The position numbers and the translations under genes are program-made. From an uncultured Lachnospiraceae bacterium (GTDB lineage: Bacteria > Bacillota > Clostridia > Lachnospirales > Lachnospiraceae), in the NCBI GenBank assembly GCA_903789615.1, contig CAIFEV010000001.1:1-64000 (forward strand): a DNA stretch of 64,000 nt. The letters are read 5' to 3'. The notes beneath the pieces were generated by a model. The model had not been told where the DNA came from. It was given only the letters and a program-made list of their open reading frames with translations, and did no database searches. Within the stretch, counting starts at the first letter, position 1. The number at the start of each line of letters is the position of its first letter. Shown in pieces: positions 44,314-51,601 of this stretch.

Positions 44314-46767
44314 ATGACATATTTTACCTGCTTTTTTCTGGACAATGAAAAAGACATCATAGTGAGTCTCTACCGGGATCTCGGAGCTCTGTATTACGAG
44401 CTGGAGACGCCGAATCACAACAGCGGAAATCTGATCCGCAATCTCGCGAAGCTCTGCGGCCTGCCGCTCTCAAAAAACGAGAAGGGGCTTCTGGTGATTC
44501 GCGGAGAGGTTCCGTGCTACATCGACGGAAACAACGAGGAAGTGTATGTGTTCCGGCTGGGCGGTACGAAAGTGGCCAACATCTATCCGGACGGACGCGT
44601 GGAGATGAAGGCGGCCATTCCCGCCATCGCCAAGACGCTCATGAGTCAGACGCGGGACTACCGGCTGGATATCGGGAAGACCATCTTCAAGACGTACATC
44701 GAAAAGGACTGCAAGTTCCGAAGCGATCTGCACACGCACATGAACGGCAATCTTTCACCGGACATCCTGATAGCACTCGGCATCCGCCATCAGATCCGTT
44801 ATCCGCTCTACTATGTGCGCAAGCTGAATCTGTCGCTCACGCAGGCGCAGGAGAACCGTCTGATGGTCCAGAGAGAGAAGGTTGCAAAGCAGTTCGTCAG
44901 CTCCGGACTCACGGGGAAATATCTGGACCGCAGGATTAATGACAATACTTTCATCAACTTCGCGGATCTGATCCTGAACAATCTCAACAACGCCGCGGAC
45001 AACATCGTGAAGATCCGCACGTCGCTTGCGATCTTAAAGGACGGCCAGGCGGTATTCACCAATCTCGAGAAGGTGTACCTCTACCGCTACGTCTTCACGA
45101 AGGGACAGGAGAGCGAGGAGAAGATCAGGCTGGATGGCACCGACCCGGTTCCTGACGCGGATGTGCGGAAGTTTCTGCGGCAGATGCTGGTGGACGCGGA
45201 GAATCCGGACTACTGCCGCAACACGATATTTCAGGACGATCTGCTGTGGATTGCCAGAAGCTACCGCCGGCAGGGAATCGAATATGCGGAGATAAGCGAT
45301 ACGACGCTTGTCAAGAAATACGAGTCCATTGAGATGCTGAAGGCAGTGCACGAGGTGATGCCGAAGATCTACCGCGAGACAGGGGTTATGATCCGCTTTC
45401 TTGCGGCGCTGCGCCGGATCCCGCTGACAATTGTGAAGGACCGGGTGACGCCGGAGGACTACCTGACCCGCAACCTGATCGCTCTTTCTGCCGTGGCGCC
45501 TGATCCGTACGTGGCCGGGTGCGACTTTGTCGGCGAGGAGATCAACGACATCATCACGCTCAAGCCGGTATTTAAGGAAATTGTGAAGATCACGCAGAAG
45601 GACCCGACATTTGTCATCCGGGTGCACGCGGGGGAGAACGATTCGCAGAAGGAGAACATCGCGCACAGCATCGCCTGCGTGCGGGACAATCTGGCGCCGG
45701 GGCAGAAGATGCCGCGGATGCGGCTGGGGCACGGGCTGTACATGCACAGCCTGAAGTCCGGGAAGGGACGGGAGGTCCTGGAGCAGCTGCGCAGGTACGG
45801 CATTGTTCTGGAGTTTCAGTTGTCGTCGAATGTACGGCTGAACAATCTGAATTCGCTGGACAATCACCCGCTGCGGCAGTATCTGCGCGAGGGAATTGCG
45901 TGCGTTCAGGGCACGGACGGCGCGGCGCTCTACGGGACGAACCCGATCGACGAACAGCTGGCGCTGGAAAAGCTGCTCGGGCTGACGCGCGCGGAAGAGC
46001 AGCAGATGAAGGAAGCGGAGACGAAGGTGATCCGGGAGAGCCGCGAGGCGTACTCCGCGAAGAAGCGGAAATTTGAGGAGATGCTCGGCGGGCGCGACAT
46101 GGAAGAGGTGCTCCTGGCGCGCATGGAGCAGGCGGAGGAATCGGAAGGAATCACCTTGAAGCGGAATCACCGGCTCGACGCGACGACGGAGCTCCGGGAG
46201 CAGATCCGGGAGCTTCCGTGGGACCGCACGCCCATCGTGCTCATGGGCGGCAGTTTCAACACCGAGAAGCGCACGACGCACATCACGCACGAGGGGACGG
46301 AATTCATCGACAGACTTCTGTCGCAGCTGAATCCGGACGAGGTATTCTTTGCGGTGGGAGACCGGGTGAGCGGATATGAGAAATATCTTATCGAGCACAA
46401 CACGCGGAATTTCCGCATCTTCGCGTTCGTCCCGGCGCTCATCACGCGGGCACAGGAAAAAAAGCTTAAAAGTGCCGGCGTGTTCATCCGCGTCTCGACA
46501 GAGAGCGAGAGCATGGGACTGTACAAGAGCTTTAACTACGAGATCTTCGAGCGCAGGCCGTCGGTTGTCATCGGGCTTGACGGAAATTCGGCCGGCGCGA
46601 ACCTGATGCAGGAGGCAAAAAACGGCAAGGGAAAAGCGGCCATCTGCATCTGGAGCCGCTGTGCGGCTCTGCGGGAGAAGGCCGCTTCGCTCAAAGGATA
46701 TGTGCAGTTTTTTGACCGGAATCACCCGCTGAATCTTTCGGGCTTTTCAGGGTTTGACGGTCAGTGA
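44314..46767 (+). CDS. Large adenosine/AMP-deaminase-like protein with extra N- and C-terminal domains
   Basis: An 817-residue cytoplasmic protein. Residues ~1-130 are an unfamiliar beta-rich domain. Residues ~135-560 carry the deaminase metal motifs: DLHTHMNG (HxH, ~139-146), IRVHAGEND (His/Glu, ~436-444), RLGHGL (~470-475), LSSNVRLNNL and GTDGAALYGT (~533-542). The usual TDDP is TDGA, so the first Asp is kept but the second, substrate-side Asp is Gly. Residues ~640-817 look like a Rossmann-type nucleotide-binding domain (IVLMGGSFNTEKR, FFAVGDRVSGYEKYLIEH), possibly SLOG-like. Ordinary adenosine deaminases are 330-350 residues. Substrate unknown. Confidence 0.72.
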   Translation: MTYFTCFFLDNEKDIIVSLYRDLGALYYELETPNHNSGNLIRNLAKLCGLPLSKNEKGLLVIRGEVPCYIDGNNEEVYVFRLGGTKVANIYPDGRVEMKAAIPAIAKTLMSQTRDYRLDIGKTIFKTYIEKDCKFRSDLHTHMNGNLSPDILIALGIRHQIRYPLYYVRKLNLSLTQAQENRLMVQREKVAKQFVSSGLTGKYLDRRINDNTFINFADLILNNLNNAADNIVKIRTSLAILKDGQAVFTNLEKVYLYRYVFTKGQESEEKIRLDGTDPVPDADVRKFLRQMLVDAENPDYCRNTIFQDDLLWIARSYRRQGIEYAEISDTTLVKKYESIEMLKAVHEVMPKIYRETGVMIRFLAALRRIPLTIVKDRVTPEDYLTRNLIALSAVAPDPYVAGCDFVGEEINDIITLKPVFKEIVKITQKDPTFVIRVHAGENDSQKENIAHSIACVRDNLAPGQKMPRMRLGHGLYMHSLKSGKGREVLEQLRRYGIVLEFQLSSNVRLNNLNSLDNHPLRQYLREGIACVQGTDGAALYGTNPIDEQLALEKLLGLTRAEEQQMKEAETKVIRESREAYSAKKRKFEEMLGGRDMEEVLLARMEQAEESEGITLKRNHRLDATTELREQIRELPWDRTPIVLMGGSFNTEKRTTHITHEGTEFIDRLLSQLNPDEVFFAVGDRVSGYEKYLIEHNTRNFRIFAFVPALITRAQEKKLKSAGVFIRVSTESESMGLYKSFNYEIFERRPSVVIGLDGNSAGANLMQEAKNGKGKAAICIWSRCAALREKAASLKGYVQFFDRNHPLNLSGFSGFDGQ

Positions 46768-47630
46768 CGAAAGAAGGAGAGAAACTTCCCGGGTGCTGCC
46801 GGGTGCAGGCACACGTCGGTCAGGTACTTCAGCACGTTTTCCATGGCCTCCGGCTGGACCCAGTCCGGTGTGTCCCGGCAGCCGCCGTGCATGGTCGAGG
46901 AGACCTCCATGTCTGACTCCATCATCTTAAACTCCGGCGAGCGGCCGAGAAGTCCGTCGCCGGTGGCAGCCATCGCTTTCAGGTACTGAACGTCCCAGCG
47001 CGGGACCACAGCCAGAGAGAGGGACGGGATTTTGCCCTTGCGCAGCACGGCGTCGTCGCTCTCCGGTAGATATCCGGTGAGCTGGGCGCCGTGCCTGCTC
47101 AGGACGTCCCGGTTCACAAACGGCGCGAAAATCTTCTTTTTTTCACTGCCTTTGCCGTACAGCACGATCCTGTCGCCGTACCCGCACACGTCCAGGTTGA
47201 CGGCGCCGTCCGGGCGGCGCTGTTTTTTTTCGTCCACGAGATCCATGTATAGTTTCGATCCGGAGTGACCGCTCTCCTCGCCGTCAAACAGAACGAAGTC
47301 CGCCGCTTTGCCCTCAGAGCGAAGCGTCCGGTACAGTTCCAGAAGAATGCACACCGCAGCGGCGTTGTCGTTGGCCCCGAAGGACCCCGGGACCGCGTCA
47401 TAATGCGCACAGAAGAGCAGAAGAGAAGAGGCTTCTGAAGGAGCTGAAGCCGTACCGGAAGCAGGTTCAGACGTGAAGAGGTAGTTCCGGATGCCGCGCG
47501 GATACTTTTCAGAAGGGTCTTCCTTCTGCAGCGTAAAATCAATCCCCTCGCACGCGAGGATGTTTTCTGCCGCCGCGCGCCTGGCATCGGGATCCTTCAG
47601 AGAGAGTTCCCGCAGGTAACGAGTCTCCAT
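46761..47630 (-). CDS. M28-family zinc metallopeptidase
   Basis: A 289-residue aminopeptidase-fold enzyme with the M28 metal ligands in order: FCAHYDAVPGSFGANDNAA (His, Asp), FDGEESGHSGS (Glu pair), VNLDVCGYG (Asp) and the late MHGGCRD (His). No signal peptide, so cytoplasmic. ATG 47630 has GAGGGG just before it. It ends seven bases inside the convergent deaminase gene and is the last gene of a minus-strand set with YhcH-like and GntR genes. Probably a peptide or amide hydrolase. Confidence 0.85.
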   Translation of the reverse strand: METRYLRELSLKDPDARRAAAENILACEGIDFTLQKEDPSEKYPRGIRNYLFTSEPASGTASAPSEASSLLLFCAHYDAVPGSFGANDNAAAVCILLELYRTLRSEGKAADFVLFDGEESGHSGSKLYMDLVDEKKQRRPDGAVNLDVCGYGDRIVLYGKGSEKKKIFAPFVNRDVLSRHGAQLTGYLPESDDAVLRKGKIPSLSLAVVPRWDVQYLKAMAATGDGLLGRSPEFKMMESDMEVSSTMHGGCRDTPDWVQPEAMENVLKYLTDVCLHPAAPGKFLSFFRH

Positions 47631-47639
47631 GTCCCCTCC

Positions 47640-48140
47640 TCACAGGCAGGCGTCCATCGGGACCTTCACGACGATCTTACGGATCTTTTCCGGAGTGTCA
47701 CCCGCCTGAATGGCCGGGATGTGCACATCCCACGGAAAATACACGGCAAATGTTCCCACCGTGAGAGCAATGCGTCCTTCCGGCTTTGAAAAATCATTCT
47801 TATAAAAGAGAATATCCCGCGGCGTCGCGAGCAGGTCCTCGTCAACCGCGCCGCTTCCGTCGTCGCTGTAAAAGCCTGCTTCCTCCGGCCCGCCCGCCGC
47901 AAGGAACTGTACGTCGATATTTTTTCTGTGGATTTCCGGCCGCAGCGTCTCACGCGGCGCCGTGCTCTGATCGATCACCTGAAGAATCATCGGGATGCCG
48001 CCCGGAGCGATATCAAACTTTCCCGGTGCGTGAGCTGCCAGGTTCCCGGTCTTTAAGAACTTCAGCGCCTCCGCCAGCGCTTTCGGCACCATTTTCAGCT
48101 GCTGATCAAAAAATTCATTGTTCACATTTCCATAAAGCAT
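47640..48140 (-). CDS. YhcH/YjgK/YiaL-family protein
   Basis: A 166-residue cupin-like protein: LRPEIHRKNIDVQFLAAGGP and FAVYFPWDVHIPAIQ carry the conserved acidic and His residues of the DUF386 family, and the end KIRKIVVKVP is typical. Members include sugar anomerases (NanM/YhcH-type sialic acid) and YiaL of the diketogulonate region. ATG 48140 follows GGGAGG at six bases. Another member of this family is encoded at 55682 on the other side of the GntR pair. Confidence 0.85.
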   Translation of the reverse strand: MLYGNVNNEFFDQQLKMVPKALAEALKFLKTGNLAAHAPGKFDIAPGGIPMILQVIDQSTAPRETLRPEIHRKNIDVQFLAAGGPEEAGFYSDDGSGAVDEDLLATPRDILFYKNDFSKPEGRIALTVGTFAVYFPWDVHIPAIQAGDTPEKIRKIVVKVPMDACL

Positions 48141-48188
48141 AGTAGCCTCCCTTTTTATGATGGCAAAATGCGTTTTCAGGCTCACATT

Positions 48189-48926
48189 TCACGCCTGCTG
48201 TGCTTTCTTTCCGAAGTCCGTGCCGCCGTCAAAGTAATCCGGATATTTTTTCTGCAGAACAGCAATTTCTTCTGTCAGCACGCTGAAAGCCGCGCGCTCC
48301 GCCTGACAGGCGGCGTCATCGTCACGCCGTATCAGTGCGCCTGTCATATCGCTCATGCTTTGCAGCAGTTTCACGGACGGCTCTTCTTCCTGAAAGGTCA
48401 GATACAGAAGGCGGATGAGGTCATAATTTTCCTTCTGCAGGGCGTTCCACAGATAGTCAAAGCTCCCGCCGAACGTGTACATCTGCGTGAAGAAATTGCT
48501 GGTGATTCGAAGTTCGCTGCGAGCGTTTCTGGTCCGCACGGCGCGCTCCGTCTCCTTGAGCATGAACTGCAGGATCTCGATCTTCTGCGTCGCGACCCGC
48601 TCCGTGAAAAATGCGTGGATGACTTCCGTGGTGAAAAGATCCATGAGCCAGATCGCGTCGTGGATCTGATCTGCGCTTATCCTTCTGACGTAAAACCCCG
48701 GCGCGCTGCCGGAGACAGTCAGCTTTTCGCGCTCCAGACGCTCCAGTGCGTCGTGCACGGGAGTGCGGCTCACGGAAAGCCAGGATGCCAGCTCCGGCTC
48801 GCTCAGGCGGACACCCGGTTCCAGCACAAAGAGCAGTATCGCTTCCCGTATCGTGCGGTACGCGTACTGCCGGCTGTCCTCCGAGGGACGTCTCTTGCTG
48901 AAGTTGATTGTCTGTGATGCATCCAT
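48189..48926 (-). CDS. GntR-family (FCD) transcriptional regulator
   Basis: A 245-residue regulator with an N-terminal winged helix (AYRTIREAILLFVLEPGVRL...ELASWLSVSRTPVHDALERL, ~20-75) and an all-helical FCD ligand domain (~95-230). It is first in the minus-strand operon with the YhcH-like and M28 genes. It diverges from a second GntR gene over ~350 bases containing four copies of a shared motif, so one or both regulators probably control both directions in response to a carboxylate. Confidence 0.9.
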   Translation of the reverse strand: MDASQTINFSKRRPSEDSRQYAYRTIREAILLFVLEPGVRLSEPELASWLSVSRTPVHDALERLEREKLTVSGSAPGFYVRRISADQIHDAIWLMDLFTTEVIHAFFTERVATQKIEILQFMLKETERAVRTRNARSELRITSNFFTQMYTFGGSFDYLWNALQKENYDLIRLLYLTFQEEEPSVKLLQSMSDMTGALIRRDDDAACQAERAAFSVLTEEIAVLQKKYPDYFDGGTDFGKKAQQA

Positions 48927-48988
48927 GCAGAAATTCCTGACCGTTGTCCTGAAGGCTCAAATAAGCCGATTCTCCCGATAGATATGTC

Positions 48989-49278
48989 AAACTTGTATGC
49001 ACGCTGATTTCCGCTGCGGACAGGAAACTTGTATACAGGTTTTTTCTATGTGTTTTGTTCAATTTTATTCTGAATTTCCGGAAAACGCAAGAGCAGACGT
49101 CCGGAAACCTGTGAAAATACGATTGAAATGTGGTTGCATTTCGGGATAATTTGTGCTAATTTTCCAAATAGAAAACCGAAGTGCATACAAGTTGGCGGCA
49201 GGCTGACCCGGCCGGCCGAATCTTGTTCGCATGGTTTTACACAATTGCGGCAGGAGGAAATTGATAAACTTGTATGCA
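48989..49278. promoter_or_regulatory. Four copies of an AAACTTGTATGCA motif between divergent GntR genes
   Basis: Sites: AAACTTGTATGCA at 48989-49001, AAACTTGTATACA at 49025-49037, the reverse TGCATACAAGTT at 49182-49193 and AAACTTGTATGCA at 49266-49278. The last covers the ATG of the plus-strand regulator (49274), suggesting autorepression; the first two are 36 bases apart. The core TTGTATNCA is near-palindromic, as expected for a GntR dimer. No gene lies between 48927 and 49273. Confidence 0.75.
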
Positions 49279-49963
49279 GGCCGGTCAGCAGAGTAAAGAA
49301 GAAATATACAAGGATCTCAAGGAACAAATCCTGACGCTGAAGGCTGTTCCGCACGAGAAGCTGAGTGAGAATGCAATCGCAAGACAGATGCATGTGAGCC
49401 GGACGATTGTGAGAGGAGCACTTTCCAGACTCACGGACGAGGGGCTGATCACCGTCCTGCCGCAGAGCGGGACATTTGTCAACTGCATCAGCATGAAAAA
49501 GGTTCAGCAGACCATCTACGCGTACAACACGATCCTCGCGAGGCTGCTGGATGAGCTCTGTTCCCATCCGCTCTCAAAAGAAGAGAACAGGGAAATCCGG
49601 GAGACGGAAGTACAGCTGCAGAGTCTTTCGCGGGACACGGAAGAGAGGATGCGGCGCGACAGGATGATCCTCGAACTGCTCGCCGGGATGTGTCACAGGG
49701 AATATGTCACCGGTTTCCTGAATGGCATGAACTTTGACCTTCTGCGGGTCATGCGGCTGTCGTACGACACATTTGCCATCAACAGTTTCATGTACACGTC
49801 CACGGCGGTGGAAAGCATGAACGTCATCAACCGGATGCTGCTTGACTACATCCGCAAGCGCGACGCTGTGGCGGCGCAGATGCTCATTCAGAATCACTAC
49901 AATTCCGTCATGTTTCAGACGGAGAGACTGAAGGAGATGTATCAGGAGTATTTTTCGGCCTGA
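49274..49963 (+). CDS. GntR-family (FCD-like) transcriptional regulator
   Basis: A 229-residue regulator: winged helix at ~8-70 (IYKDLKEQILTLKAVPHEKL...AIARQMHVSRTIVRGALSRL), then a helical effector domain. AGGAGG lies 17 bases before ATG 49274, longer than usual, and a copy of the shared operator motif covers the start codon, so initiation may be modest and autoregulated. The carrier at 50105 and catabolic genes follow in the same direction and are the likely regulon. Confidence 0.88.
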   Translation: MQAGQQSKEEIYKDLKEQILTLKAVPHEKLSENAIARQMHVSRTIVRGALSRLTDEGLITVLPQSGTFVNCISMKKVQQTIYAYNTILARLLDELCSHPLSKEENREIRETEVQLQSLSRDTEERMRRDRMILELLAGMCHREYVTGFLNGMNFDLLRVMRLSYDTFAINSFMYTSTAVESMNVINRMLLDYIRKRDAVAAQMLIQNHYNSVMFQTERLKEMYQEYFSA

Positions 49964-50013
49964 ACGCCGGATTTAAAATACTATTATAAAGAATAGACGG
50001 GAAAGGAGAGAAG

Positions 50014-50040
50014 AAAAAGACATTCTTAAAGAGAGAGATT
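50014..50040. repeat. Inverted repeat, left copy, flanking the carrier gene
   Basis: GAAAAAGACATTCTTAAAGA and the following GAGAGATT match, in reverse complement and with few changes, 51548-51574. The two copies bracket the carrier gene at 50105-51493. Confidence 0.55.
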
Positions 50041-50104
50041 AGAACCAGACTTAGGAATAAGTCAAACAAGCCGAATTGCATTCGGGTATATTTTGGAGGA
50101 TTGT

Positions 50105-51493
50105 ATGGACATAGTAATCGGCATTATTTTGCTGGTATCATTCTTTGCCCTTGCATGGTACTGTATCAAGGGCTACAACCTGATGATCGGATTCCTTATC
50201 ATCACGATCGTCTGGACGGTGCTCCCGCTTCTGGGAACGCTTTTTGTGAGTGACGAGTTTTTGGCTGCCAACTCAGTTTTGCAGTTCAGTTCTAATAAAG
50301 ATCTTGTAAAGATTCTGAACGGAATCTATCAGAGCGCACCGGAAGGCTGGGGCACAACCCTTGTAAACGTATGCTGGGGTGCGTGGTTTGGCCGTGTTCT
50401 GATGGACACGGGAATCGCTTCCACCCTGATCCGCAAGACCGTGGAGCTCGGCGGTGACAAGCCGATCATCACGATCACGCTTCTGAACATCGTAACGGCT
50501 CTGATCTTCACATCCATGACAGGCGCAGGCCCGGTTATCGCCATCGGCGTTATCGTTCTCCCGATCCTGTTCTCGCTGGGAGTTCCGAAGCCGATCGCGC
50601 TGTTCTCGTTCATGGGATCGGTTGCGGCCGGTATCTATCTGAACCCGGTCAACTTCGCCCAGTACCGTGCATTCTATCTGAAGACTGAAGAAATGCCGGA
50701 ATTCACACTCGGCTGGTATGCGGCACACTGGGGCTACGCAGCCATGATCATTCTGCTCGTGACGACGACGATTCTCACCGGAATCTACCTGAAGAAGTCC
50801 AAGGCGAGCCACGCGTGGGCGGCTCAGACCAGAAATCCGCAGGCGACGCAGAAGGATGCACCGCTGTACACACTGTTCCTGCCGATCGTTCCGGTTGTTC
50901 TGAACATCGCGTTCAACTTCTCCGTAATCGGCGGTTTCGTTATTGCAGGCTTTGCCGCACTCTTCCTCTGCGGAAGGATGCACGGCACGTTCAAGGAAAA
51001 CTGCCAGCTCGTCAACAAGCTCTATTATGACGGTGTTGTGGATACGGCTCCGCTGGTCGGCTTCCTTCTCACCCTGCCGATGTTCAACAGCGTTGCAAAG
51101 TATGCTTCTCCGTACTTCAAGAGCGTAATCGGCGGCATCATGCCGAAGTCGGAGCTGGTTGTCTGCATCGTATTTGCAGTGCTTCTGTTCATGGGACTGT
51201 TCCGCGGACCGATGACTCTCGTAGGATGCGGCGCGGCTACCCTTGGCGTTCTTCAGAACGTAGGCAGCTTCTCGATCCCGTTCCTGTACGCTGTTTTCGC
51301 TATCCCGACGATCACAGTAAACATCGGCTCCTGCATCACGCAGTCCTGGGTTGCCTGGGGGCTTGCGTACTCCAAGGTTGAGTCCAGAGACTTCCTCAAG
51401 CTTTCGATTCCGAACGCATACTTTGCGGGTGTTATTCAGTACGTCGCAACATTCATTCTGCTTGGCGGACTTGGCGCAGAATGGTTCTTGTAA
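50105..51493 (+). CDS. Ion-transporter-superfamily carrier (CitMHS/GntP-like), probably organic acid uptake
   Basis: A 462-residue protein with about 12 helices. GTALIFTSMTGAGPVIAIGV-like stretch (TALIFTSMTGAGPVIAIGVI), GSVAAGIYLNPVNFAQ and GLFRGPMTLVGCGAATLGVL are re-entrant-loop-like motifs typical of the IT superfamily. ATG 50105 has TTTGGAGGA five bases upstream; an upstream TTG is rejected. It is the first structural gene after the GntR regulator, followed by a hairpin and the catabolic genes, so it is probably the importer for their substrate. Confidence 0.78.
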   Translation: MDIVIGIILLVSFFALAWYCIKGYNLMIGFLIITIVWTVLPLLGTLFVSDEFLAANSVLQFSSNKDLVKILNGIYQSAPEGWGTTLVNVCWGAWFGRVLMDTGIASTLIRKTVELGGDKPIITITLLNIVTALIFTSMTGAGPVIAIGVIVLPILFSLGVPKPIALFSFMGSVAAGIYLNPVNFAQYRAFYLKTEEMPEFTLGWYAAHWGYAAMIILLVTTTILTGIYLKKSKASHAWAAQTRNPQATQKDAPLYTLFLPIVPVVLNIAFNFSVIGGFVIAGFAALFLCGRMHGTFKENCQLVNKLYYDGVVDTAPLVGFLLTLPMFNSVAKYASPYFKSVIGGIMPKSELVVCIVFAVLLFMGLFRGPMTLVGCGAATLGVLQNVGSFSIPFLYAVFAIPTITVNIGSCITQSWVAWGLAYSKVESRDFLKLSIPNAYFAGVIQYVATFILLGGLGAEWFL

Positions 51494-51510
51494 TTCATTT
51501 CGGGACTGGC

Positions 51511-51532
51511 ACCGGGCGCTGAGGCGCCCGGT
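51511..51532 (+). terminator. Strong intercistronic stem-loop
   Basis: ACCGGGCGC (51511-51519), loop TGAG, GCGCCCGGT (51524-51532). There is no adjacent T-run, so partial termination or mRNA processing/stability is more likely than full termination. Confidence 0.6.
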
Positions 51533-51547
51533 ACGCCGGCCGGTTTT

Positions 51548-51574
51548 AACTCTCTCTCTAAGAATGTTTTTTTC
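51548..51574. repeat. Inverted repeat, right copy, flanking the carrier gene
   Basis: AACTCTCTCTCTAAGAATGT followed by TTTTTTC, the reverse complement (with few mismatches) of 50014-50040. Confidence 0.55.
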
Positions 51575-51601
51575 AATATCTCCGACAGGAAAGGAAAAAG
51601 T

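Noticed and set aside
44314-46767. RADAR (RdrA/RdrB) defence system
   Set aside because: The size and deaminase motifs recall RdrB, but there is no RdrA-type ATPase gene beside it; neighbours are gpmI and an M28 peptidase.
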